Positions 55,210-64,000 of a stretch of DNA of 64,000 nt are shown here, in pieces (positions within the stretch are counted from its first letter, which is position 1; each line of letters opens with the position of its first letter). The translations under genes were made by a program, and so were the position numbers. This DNA comes from Orobanche coerulescens (Eukaryota > Streptophyta > Magnoliopsida > Lamiales > Orobanchaceae). Location of the stretch: contig CM065803.1 of the NCBI GenBank assembly GCA_033398695.1, positions 49,715,501 through 49,779,500 of the forward strand. The letters run 5' to 3'. The notes under the pieces were generated by a model that saw nothing but the letters and a program-made list of their open reading frames with translations, was not told the origin of the DNA and did not search any database.

Positions 55210-56478
55210 TGTTGGCCACAGAGTATACAGTAAACAACTTAGATGGTAAAGATATAATAAGCTGTACAATTCTCGAAGTTAATTGCGTAGCGGAAGTCTG
55301 TTAAGTGAGTTGTTGTAAATACAGCAACTGGGTGTTCTCCTGTTTGCTTGATGCGTACAAAATTTTACAGTGTATACTAATAAATCATAGTAGAATATAA
55401 ATAGTAAAGACAGAAAGTAAATAACACACAATTTAAAGTGGTTCGAGGTAAACCCCTCTACGTCCATTGGTCCTCCATACAGGAGTAAAGAGTTTATTAA
55501 AATCACTACGTACACAACTATATGACTTTAACTAAACCTGTCTATGTATCGTTCACATAGATTGATACAAGGACTGTAGCTTTGGGCCGTTCACATAGAT
55601 TGGCTTGAGCTCTTTCGACTCGCTTCTTCTCACACAGATCGAAGTTTCATCTTCAATGCTATTCTTCCCACACAGGTCAGAATATGCAAGGATCTTTAGT
55701 CCACACAGGGCTAATGATAATCTCAACGGTAAGGGTAGAACAATTCCAAACAACGGCTTTATCTTTGATGAACGTTCGTTGTATGCTGTGTTGTTTGCGT
55801 TGAGGACTTAGTGTATTTCTTCGCTTGGATAATGTTGTATGCTCACGAAATATACTGCTCTTTAATAGCTAGATTTTCTGAGTAATATGTCAGAGTATGC
55901 GTGATAATGAACTACTTTAGTGAGCAATGTTCTCTTGCTTGGGGGTATTTATAACCTCAGAAATGTATCCGTTATAAATGTAGTTGTTGCTGGTTTGTGA
56001 GATGTTGACGTCTGATTGGCGGCGGCTGATTGTTTGAATTAAAGCCGATCTCATTTAATACTTCAGACATCCTTTCTCTCTTTACATTTAATGCTCTTTA
56101 GAGCGTTCAGACTTGTCTCTCTCCAACCGCATTAAATGATGTCCTATCAACAATAAATGCTGTTTTTAACCGTGAATACTTTATGAATAAACAATGTTTA
56201 TCTCACAGCGGTTTAAAGCTTATTCCCTTCAGTCCTGTTGGATGTGTTTTACTTTTCCTAAGTAAAACACGTGCAGTCTTACTGCTGTATCCAACGTACC
56301 ATTTCTCTTGCTGTATGAAGTAGGCTATGTAGGATGGACTCTGTAGAAGATCTCTTTGCTGTATGGATGGGCTGTATGGAGAATCCTAATATCTTCCATA
56401 CTTAACGATATTCCGACTTCTTTAAGACTTCTTTGTTGTATGTTGGTAATTATCAAAATAGGAATATTTATCCTAACA
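55210..56478 (-). repeat. 5' LTR of the Sirevirus-like copia element
   Basis: It is 1269 bp; in element orientation it starts TGTTAGGATAAATATTCC and ends GTGGCCAACA. Minus-strand TTATAAATA at about 55946-55954 is the TATA box. GGACGTAG...CGAACCAC (about 55440-55470) is a motif common in plant copia LTRs. The U3 has repeated CATACAGC/GCTGTATG motifs (56280-56390). It has no TAGCGYRCGCTA palindromes. Confidence 0.85.
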
Positions 56479-56608
56479 ACATAATATTCATACTAAAATT
56501 AACCAGTGGTGCAACTTTTTGCCTAGATTTGTTACGTTGTGTCATTGATATTTATTTTCCTAGTTTTTTATTCGTTACGTCGTCTCATTTATTTTATTTT
56601 TACCTAAG

Positions 56609-56611
<3 letters not shown>

Positions 56612-56646
<35 letters not shown>
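56612..56646 (+). repeat. (TTA)n microsatellite
   Basis: About 12 uninterrupted TTA/ATT units. Confidence 0.95.
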
Positions 56647-56740
56647 GTAATACTAGTCGTTAATGATCTAATTTTGGTAAGATTTTCTCTAACTAACCTA
56701 TATATAATACATATCATACGATATGTATCGTTGATTGCAC

Positions 56741-56761
56741 ATATATATATATATATATATT
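56741..56761 (+). repeat. (AT)n microsatellite
   Basis: About 10 AT units. Confidence 0.95.
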
Positions 56762-57591
56762 ATCTATTTTAAGTTTACCACGCTATATTGGTACCTTAAA
56801 AACATTCGATCCTTCTTATGCTATATTTCAGATCCTTACTCAGTAAACCCTAAAACAACATTTTACTGCAATGGCACCCATATTGAATTCGATAAGGGCT
56901 CTCAACATGATGAAGATGAGTGGACTATGAAATTGCATATGGTGTCGTTTTTTGCGAGAAGCTTGTTTACAATGACAAAAGCTAAATACAAAGTTTGTAA
57001 TGTGTGTTTTCCACTATTGTGATGTGAGCTTTTTTTATTTAATTTATCACATTTTAGATTACAAAAGATTAAAATTTATATTATGTTTCTAATGAAAACC
57101 ATACATTCCAAGGTGACATGATTCCTAGAATGATTAGAAAGATACTCATTAGACAACACGAGAGAATGTTGATTGAAGGGCGTCTATATGCTACAATATA
57201 TCAATGATAAATATAAAATGACACTAACGAATGATTAATTTGCCTAAAACTTTCTCTGGTAACAACGCCAAATTTGTTACGACATATGCACCGAAAAAAA
57301 TTAGTGTTGCTCGCAAGAGTACATGTCAATTATGGACACAATGAGTCAACCCAAGTCATACTCCCTAATCATGAATTGTATTTGAAGGTAAGAACTCATG
57401 TAACGGGACGAGATTTGTGATTATGAAGCTTGGTGCATACGTACTCGAATGTAAAATTATGCAGGTGGGTAAGGTTTTAAAAAACCTCGAATGACACTAA
57501 CTTTATTCGGTCTTCAGATACCTTTCAAATTCAGCGGATTCAAATAACTCTTATGGTTTTCTATTCTATGGTTATAAATAAGAGCCAAAGA

Positions 57592-58851
57592 TGTTGGAAT
57601 ATTATATTCCATATAATCATAAATTGGTTTTGATGATGAATTGTCGATCAATCTAAAACAACAAAGGATTCAATAAGACGAAGCCAAAACAACAAAGGAA
57701 TCAATAGAGCGAAGAAGATAGAAAAGTCACCTGATAACTTAGCACACGCTACACAGAAAGATTAACGCACGCTAAGAAGGTCACCTGATGTCTCACCTGA
57801 AGAGTCACCTGATGGATAACGTATGCAACACAGTGAAACAACGCACGCTAAATGACTGAGTTAGCGCACGATATAGATGAAGGCTAACACAGCTAACGAA
57901 GGAATATATCTATTGTAAAGAATATCAACACGGAGATCAAACGGTCATTTGTGACGTATGCAGTGACAAACAGATAGCGCACGCTACGAAGAATACTTAG
58001 CGCATGCTAAGTTTGAATTTTTAACGTTGGACAGAAGACTTTCAGCATTCAGATCGTTATAAAAGAAGACCAGTTAGCGCATGCTAAAGGGAGATGTTAG
58101 CGCACGCTAATGATAGAGGCAGTAGCCACTGGACTAAACTATTCAACATATAACGTACGTAAGCATGTAGATTAACATACGTAATAAGGTTTAGCGCACG
58201 CTAAAGAAGATAAATAGCGCACGCTATTTAAGACAGGCAGTAACGGCTAGTTAAGGCTTTGAGCCTACAAATACCAAGTCATTTGGTATCATTCAACACA
58301 ACAACTCCAAGCAAATCATATATTGATCAGATATCATTGTATTCATTATTGTTGTTGTATTTTTGCTTAATTGATAAGTGTTTGAGTGTTCATACATGAA
58401 AACATACACGAGAAGAAAGATACGGATTGTAGATTGATTCCGTGTTATTAGGATCGTTGATCCGGTATTATTAGAATCATATATAAATCCAAGTGAGATT
58501 TGTCTAGTACCCATCGAAAGCTAGATAAGTTGTTTCCTTGTCCGATAGAAAAGGAAAACGGTTTATCTTGGACCGACATAAAGACAAGAGTGTAATGGTT
58601 TATCTCGGACTGATAGAAGACGAGATTGTAACGGTATCCCTCAGACCGATAGAAGACGAGGTGCAGAGGTTGATCTTAAGCCTAAGGAAAAAGATACGAA
58701 GAGAGGACGTAGGCACGTCTGGCCGAACCTATATAAATCTTGTGTCGTTTATCTTCCGCAATTTAGTCACGCTTCCGCAACGCAAAAGAGTTTGATAACT
58801 CTATTATACTTCGCGTAAATTTCAAACGGCGAATGTACCAATTCTCCAACA
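57592..58851 (+). repeat. Solo LTR (copia-like ends) inserted in the helicase
   Basis: It is 1260 bp starting TGTTGGA and ending TCCAACA, with AAAGA on both sides (57587-57591, 58852-58856). No internal coding or primer site follows, so it is solo. It has an array of TAGCGCACGCTA palindromes (57735-58232), a TATA-like CTACAAATACC (about 58265-58275) downstream of it, and a three-unit ~36-bp tandem (GACCGATAGAAGACGAG type, about 58549-58680). The superfamily is not certain; the short inverted ends suit copia. Confidence 0.88.
57735..58232. promoter_or_regulatory. Palindrome array in the 57.6-kb solo LTR
   Basis: About 12-13 units (TTAGCGCACGCTAA, ATAGCGCACGCTAC, TTAGCGCATGCTAA, ATAACGTACGTAA) lie directly upstream of the TATA-like box. 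It is the same motif as in the gypsy LTRs, in an LTR with otherwise unrelated ends. Confidence 0.8.
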
Positions 58852-58990
58852 AAAGAGAGTTTATCTCTCTCACGTGAGCTATACCTTAAGAAATCAGTGT
58901 TTAGTCATGACCAATTGTATGTGATTGTTTCTCGAGTGATTAATCTTAAAGGATTAAAGATATTGGTTTGCAGACAACTCAACAATAAAA

Positions 58991-60004
58991 AATATTATAT
59001 ACAAAATAAGTATTTGATAATATGTATTTCACGAGATTGTAAAAAAGCAGTAAGGATGAGCAATCAAAGCAATCAGTTCTATTCATAATACTGATATAGG
59101 GGGACTTTATATACGATTCACATACATATGACTCTTTACAAGGAAAGATACGTAATAAAATCCTACTACCTTTAGAAGAATCTAGAATCCTACCATCCAG
59201 GTATCTTACTATAAACAACATTAGGTAAGACATAAATAAAGATACCTATAAATAACGCCATCTGTCAAAGATTTCCTCGGATTCAATTCGGGGGTGAAGA
59301 CCATAATAATTGGACAATTTATTATTCTTGTATTGATCTTGGTGTTTACTATTTTGAATGTATGGCATGTATGAATTACACGTGATATGTTTTCTTGCAT
59401 GCTAGAACGAGAAAATTAAAAATCTTTAGACTAAAATAACTAAGTGATTAAATTAATTTTATTTTTTTTAAATAAAATCAACTTGACCTCCATAATTAAT
59501 TTAAATTGTGAAGTAATTAGCATGCGCGTTGACGTTAGGGTCTTCCTCCATATCGGATGTGTTAATTATAGGTTCACTGGTTTTAAATTTCAAATGATAA
59601 CTAAAAGTAAATATTATTTTTTATGATAGGACATCTCCATCTGCAGACTATTATTTAAAAGATAATATTTAAGGTTGTTAAATTATGGTATTCACTTAGG
59701 TGTATTAATTAATAAGCTCTCCATAAGAGTGTATGTTAATTAATACATGGCCAAGAGGAACCAACTATTAATTTTACTTATCATAACGTCAATTGACTCT
59801 ATAGTAAAATCAAAGACGTAAAACTCTACTTGAAAAATGTGTGTGTAAACGTCCACACGATCGTGGCTTACATGTACGAATTTTTCGAGGTGTTGATTGC
59901 TAGCATATATATTAGGTTTTGAGGTTTTCCAATATATTTTTCTATGCATTATGTGATGGATATTTTAATTTTATCTCACATGTCTTTCAATCCACTTGCT
60001 ATAA
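58991..60004. other. AT-rich region without recognised genes
   Basis: No open frame is convincing. It may include the Helitron 3' part and an LTR or leader of the copia fragment that follows, but I cannot place ends. Confidence 0.4.
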
Positions 60005-60366
60005 TTTTCAAAAAAAAAACTTGATGGCACTAACTTTGCTGATTGGAAACGTAATCTTAATATTGTCCTGACTGCTGAAGAACACAAGTTTGTTCTAACT
60101 GGGGACTGTGCATTAGAACTAGATGCGGATTCGACATCTGATGAGGTGAAAGAATACCGCAAATGGAACAAATCTGGTGAGATGGCTTGCTGTTATATCT
60201 TGGCTTATTTAGCAAATGTATTGCAGCATCAGCATCAGAGTATGGGCACGACCGTGGAAATGATGAAAAATATCGGCGAGATGTTTGGTCATCAGAACCG
60301 GACGGCTAAGCAAAATGCTATGAGGGTCTTGATGACGACCCAAATACGTGAAGGAACCCCGGTAAG
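60005..60366 (+). pseudogene. Ty1/copia gag N-terminal fragment
   Basis: The plus frame reads KLDGTNFADWKRNLNIVLT, YRKWNKSGEMACCYILAYL and RTAKQNAMRVLMTTQIREG, the typical gag start of plant copia elements (binding the RNA in particles). An upstream stop (60002-60004) and an A-run precede it, and no start codon is visible. It breaks off after GTPV at 60366, where another LTR begins. Confidence 0.8.
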
Positions 60367-60845
60367 TGTTGGAAATAAAACGCAGCAGAAGCGACGTGAT
60401 TCAGTTTTATAAAAATCGGCCCTCAAGATTCGAATCTTATTTAGGCTTGTCAAATAATTAATTACACAAATTAATAAGTAATTTAAACGAACAATATATT
60501 TATGCATCTAGACATGATAATTTGTAGTATTCTACCTAGACCTAAAGATCTTAGAATATTTTACATTTGAAGCGAAGTGTTTGCATTCCTCCTTGATTTT
60601 CTTGTATTTCTACCTTTAGATCTTCTAGAGTATATCCCGCCTAAATATGGATGTCGTGTGGGCAATAATCCACCGGACCTCCTTGAACAATTCGTGAAAT
60701 TGGCTGAACCCTCTCCAAGAACACCTTACGATTTTCTCTCTATTTTTCTTGCATATTTTGGTATTTCAGAAAAATATTGTGTTATCCAATTATGGAATCG
60801 AAGACACAAGTCAAGATCCACAATTAAACACAAAGCAGAAAATTC

Positions 60846-63800
60846 TAGGGCTGGGCACTTGAACCCGAAATCCCGATCCTGTTCCGATCCCGTCCCGAAA
60901 ACTAGCGGGACGTGATAGTTTCTTAAAATGGCAATCCCGTCCCGTCCCGTCCCGCTCTGTTACTATTCAAATGGGACGGGATGGTATCGGGACCATCCCG
61001 ATCAATCCCATTCCGTCCCATAATATTTAATATAATCATATTTTTTATATAACATTTAATCATGTAAACCCTAAAAAGTAAACTCTATTTTCTACGCCTC
61101 ATATCCGACTTCTTACTTCTGAGTCTCTCTGTCTCTCATCTCATTCTTCTTCCTCCCATCGATACTACCCCTCTCTTTTCACTTGCAAAATTGAACGAAT
61201 CCCCCAGAAAGGCAGAAACAATCAATCTTCGGTGAGTCTCCAGCGCATCGATTTGTCAACGCATCAATTCGAACTCATTCCTCATAGTCTCTAGCGCATC
61301 GATTTGTCAGTGCATCTCATCGCATCAATTTGTCAATGGATAGAGGGAAAAAGGCCATGGCTCGTCCTCGACAACCTTCGCCTTCAGCAACAACAAGTCA
61401 CTCAAATCCTGCACTTCTCCTACTTCCTGGAAGTCAACCCTCTTCGGCAAATTTACCTGATGCAGCTCAGCCTACTATAAGTGAAGCTCCCACTGAAGCA
61501 GTTGCATCTATAGCGGAGATTGATTCTGAAACTTCAAGTATAAAACGAAGCTTTGTTTGGGAGCATTTTATAAAATATGATAAGATTGAAACTACAAAAG
61601 ATGTTAATGGGAAAGAATATCAGATAGTTCATAAGAGGGCACATTGCAAATATTGTCCTATGGGAAATATTGATGATTATTATGCTGACACTTCTAATGG
61701 TATGTCTGGTATGATTAGGCACATCAATAATAATTGTCGATACTTTCCATCTGTTTCTGATACGCAGAAAGGATTAACTGGTGATAAGACTAGGGCCAAT
61801 ACATTGAGCATGGTAGCTGTTGATCAAGATGATTACTTAGAAGCTTGTGTAGAGATGGTTGTAATTGATGAGCTTCCATTTAGTTTTGTTGAGAAGAAGG
61901 ATTTAAGGGATTCTGTGCTAGAGTTTGTCCTTTGTTTGATGTTCCCTCTAAAAGAAAATTATGCAGAGCCTTTATAGATATGTATGATGTCTATAAGGAG
62001 TTTAAAAGGAAATTGAAGAATGTGAGGAGAGAAGATTCCATATAAAGGACTTGTCTGTTTGGATGTCCAAACACGATGGAACAACACTTATCTGATGTTG
62101 GAAGCAGCTTTGAAGTTTCAGCAAGCATTTACAGCAATGAAAGAAGATTATGATAGTATATATGTAAATTACTTTGATGACCCAGAAGAGGAAATTGATG
62201 AAGATGGGAATATTGTTGTGTCTCCGCCAACCAACACAAACAAGAGAAATAGTGTTGGATCCCCTGATGATGATGATTAGGAAAAGGCCAAGGTGTTTGT
62301 CGAAATTTTAGCCGTGTTTTATGAAATCACTTTGAGGGTTAGTGATTCTACACACCCTACTGTGCACACCACTTTCCAAGATGTTATTACCATGGAGAAG
62401 AACATCAAAAGCATGCATGTGGTTGCTGAGTTGGCTACTGGTGCAGATACAAGAACCTTGAATGAAATGGCTGTCAATATACGAAATAGATGGTTGAAGC
62501 ACTTTGGCACATTTCAAGAACTTAATCGCATGGTTATCATTGGACTGGTATTAGATGCAAGGTTCAAGCTGAAAAATGTGGCTTACACCTATAATCAAGA
62601 AGGTTTAAGTGATCAGGAGGTGCAAAGGAGGATCAAAGAGATCAAAAATATTATGTATTCTCTCTATAATGAGGTATTAACTTTAGTTTGATATATTTTT
62701 GTAATTAACTTCTGTTCATTAAGTATGAGCATTGTTTTTGGTATGTATTAACTTTTGCATCATGTCTTAGTATATGACTGTGGTAGATGGAGGTAGACAC
62801 TTGCATAAGCAATCTTCAACTTCTTCAAGTAGCACTACTACTAGCATCAGAAGCGCTAATAGTAGAAGAAGCAATCTGATCAATGATTGGAAGAATTTGG
62901 TGCAAGAAACTGAAGATGCAGTGACAAAACATGAAGTAGATCAGTATTTAGAAGCACCATTGGAGCTCATTATTGATTCAGATTGCTTTGATATATTTCT
63001 ATGGTGGAAGCTCAATGGATGCAAGTACCCTGTCTTGGCAGCTATAGCTAGGGATGTTCTGTCAATTCAAGTATCAAGTGTGGCTTCGGAGTCTAGTTTT
63101 TCAACAGGGGGTAGAGTAAATTGACTGTTTTAGGAGCTCACTAACTCCTAAAACAGTAGAAGGACTAATCTGCACACAAAATTGGTTACTTGGTGATGAT
63201 ATTGCAGAATTTGTAGATGATTGCAGTGTTGAAAATTATACATTTTATGAATCTCTTGAGCAAGGTATATATATTACAAGTTTCAATGTTCTTGATTTTT
63301 TCAAAGTTGGGCATTGGTCTGCTAATGTGACTTGATTAACTATATTACATTGTTACTTGTGTATAATTACAGAGCATGGGAGCACAACAACTAGCCAAGC
63401 AAATACATGCCCTCCTCCACCTCCAAGAGCAAAATATAAAGGGAAGAGCACTGCTGCTAGCTCTGTCATTGATGTATGAAACATCAAAGTTTCAGTTTTA
63501 AGTTTATGTTTATTGCACTTTCAATTTGAATTTTATCTTCACGTGTTGATGTTGATGTAATATGCACTATGCAGTTGGATTATTGATCTATTGTCCTTTA
63601 TGCGTGTTTACGTTACTATATATTTTGTTCTGTGTATTTTTAAGTTTCTAATGGATATTGGGGGTCACTTTTTTTTGGAATGATTAGTTTGGATTATTTT
63701 TTAAATTTCTACCTCATTCATTTGATAATTCCAAAATTTATAGCTGTCTCATTCATTTTTTCACAGTTTCTGTCAAGGTCAATAAATGTGCGGGATATCC

Positions 63801-63902
63801 CGTCCCATCCCAGTCCCGACCCGAACCCGAACGGGATCGGGATGTGCAGGATGAATTTCAGAATGCCCAATCCCGACCCATCCCGTCCCATGTCCACCCC
63901 TA
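60846..63902 (+). mobile_element. Complete hAT transposon with 8-bp target duplication
   Basis: The ends TAGGGCTGGGCA and TGTCCACCCCTA form imperfect 12-bp inverted repeats. GAAAATTC flanks both (60838-60845, 63903-63910). Both ends are packed with subterminal TCCCGTCCC/GGGACGGGA repeats (60870-61020 and 63790-63895). It is 3057 bp with a decayed transposase inside. It lies in the LTR that starts at 60367. Confidence 0.95.
61330..63479 (+). pseudogene. hAT transposase with deleted catalytic core
   Basis: The first block (61330-61977) has a Ser/Pro-rich N-terminus and a BED finger (CKYC ... HINNNC). After FVEKKDLRDSVLEF the sequence is scrambled by frameshifts (61930-62058). It then jumps from the post-BED region almost directly to DVQTRWNNTYLMLEAALKF (62059 onward), so the RNase H-like catalytic core is missing. 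Further parts are MVIIGLVLDARFK (62293-62691) and the hATC domain (WWKLNGCKYPVLAAIARDVLS). GT-AG introns fit 62674-62770 and 63265-63372. A 1-bp insertion at about 63119 closes the frame at GGRV; coding similarity then runs to TGA 63477-63479. Confidence 0.88.
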
Positions 63903-64000
63903 GAAAATTCGGAATTTCTTGGATTGTTACACACACCAATTCGGTCGTCCCCTATGTCCTTTTTATAAGTGTTATGGGCTACTCTATGGACCTTAAGGAG

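Larger units (their letters stand above)
1..56478 (-). mobile_element. Sirevirus-like Ty1/copia retrotransposon, heavily nested host element (3' LTR outside window)
   Basis: In minus-strand order I see LTR (55210-56478), an initiator-Met-tRNA-type primer site, gag with a CCHC knuckle and a coiled coil, protease with DSG, integrase, RT, RNase H, three polypurine-like tracts and an extra ORF. The pieces belong together because the protein frame resumes across each insertion and 5-bp duplications flank the two gypsy insertions: CGAAC at 13430-13434/32108-32112 and GTAGG at 33058-33062/52951-52955. The order gag-PR-INT-RT-RH identifies copia. The gag coiled coil, the GLGY motif, the repeated purine tracts and the downstream ORF point to the Sirevirus lineage. 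Every coding piece has frameshifts or stops, so it is a dead copy and the oldest layer here. Confidence 0.85.
56479..57392. other. AT-rich flank with weak coding remains
   Basis: It includes (TTA)n and (TA)n microsatellites. Plus-strand readings near 56830-56990 (DPYSVNPKTTFYCNG) and 57110-57205 (GDMIPRMIRKILIRQHERM..EGRLYATI) look protein-like. The second loosely resembles plant RPA-type OB folds that travel with Helitrons. Neither is open for long. Confidence 0.35.
57393..58990 (+). pseudogene. Helitron-type (Pif1-like) helicase C-terminal fragment, split by a solo LTR
   Basis: Plus-strand pieces match the conserved end of Helitron/Pif1 helicases in order: SCNGTRFVIMKLGAYVLE (57393-57465), the MVINKSQ motif (about 57570-57590), then after the solo LTR SLSRELYLKKSVFSHDQLYV and VSRVINLKGLKIL (58870-58975). 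The pieces need frameshifts to connect. No Rep domain or Helitron terminus (CTRR with hairpin) is recognised, so the element's limits are unknown. It once unwound DNA for rolling-circle transposition; this copy is dead. Confidence 0.75.
60367..64000 (+). repeat. LTR start of another retrotransposon, interrupted by an hAT
   Basis: TGTTGGAAATAAAACGCAGC is a typical LTR start. It follows GTAAG, a possible 5-bp target site within the copia gag. The sequence runs to 60845, is interrupted by the hAT, and resumes at 63911 to the window edge with a TATA-like CTTTTTATAAG (about 63958-63968). Its other end is outside. Confidence 0.5.

Noticed and set aside
55210..56478. TAGCGYRCGCTA array as a general property of all LTRs here
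   Set aside because: The copia 5' LTR and the tRNA-Asp element LTRs lack it, so it is specific to some families.
56735..57022. 95-aa ORF beginning MHIYIYIYIIYFKF as a host gene
   Set aside because: It begins in an (AT)n microsatellite. The later part looks protein-like, but it is short, without homology I recognise, and in a transposon-rich context.

Overview
This is a plant nuclear window, probably from a eudicot with a large, repeat-rich genome. It holds plant-type Ty3/gypsy chromoviruses, a Sirevirus-like Ty1/copia element, hAT transposons and Helitron helicase remains. I found no intact single-copy host gene. The species cannot be told from what I can read.

Positions 1-56478 read best as one old Sirevirus-like copia element on the minus strand, broken open by later insertions. 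Its 5' LTR is at 55210-56478. Gag follows (about 52956-55130), then protease and integrase N-terminus (32113-33057), integrase C-terminus, RT and RNase H (11075-13434), three polypurine-tract-like repeats (10845-11058), and an extra downstream ORF ('ORF3') cut into pieces at 9941-10338, 8656-9280 and 1-131. The 3' LTR lies left of the window.

Insertions into this host element: (1) an hAT transposon (139-8648) in ORF3, itself holding a non-autonomous LTR retrotransposon with a tRNA-Asp primer site (3133-8463); (2) a 644-bp non-autonomous hAT (9289-9932, perfect 8-bp target duplication) with a SINE-like tRNA-derived segment; (3) gypsy chromovirus A (13435-32107, duplication CGAAC) with the nearly complete gypsy B (16532-26263) inside it; (4) gypsy D (33063-52950, duplication GTAGG), containing gypsy-type element C (38182-49109, duplication ATGGT, no coding internal region), whose left LTR holds a solo LTR of the B family (39003-41345, duplication CATAT).

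Right of 56478 is AT-rich sequence with microsatellites, a Helitron-type helicase fragment (about 57393-58990) split by a solo LTR (57592-58851, duplication AAAGA), a copia gag fragment (60005-60366) running straight into the start of another LTR (60367 onward), and a complete hAT (60846-63902, duplication GAAAATTC) whose transposase has lost its catalytic core.

The most interesting signals are in the gypsy LTRs. Just upstream of the TATA box, families A, B and D and the solo LTR carry dense arrays of a near-palindrome (TAGCGYRCGCTA). Element C has a different palindrome (GACCGTGTC..GACACGGYC) in the same slot, and an apparently unrelated solo LTR at 57.6-58.9 kb carries the first palindrome again. 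The LTR ends hold three stem-loops whose arms differ between families by paired changes, as expected of selected RNA structures. Gag in A, B and D appears to sit behind a short leader intron whose 3' splice site ends one base before the gag ATG.
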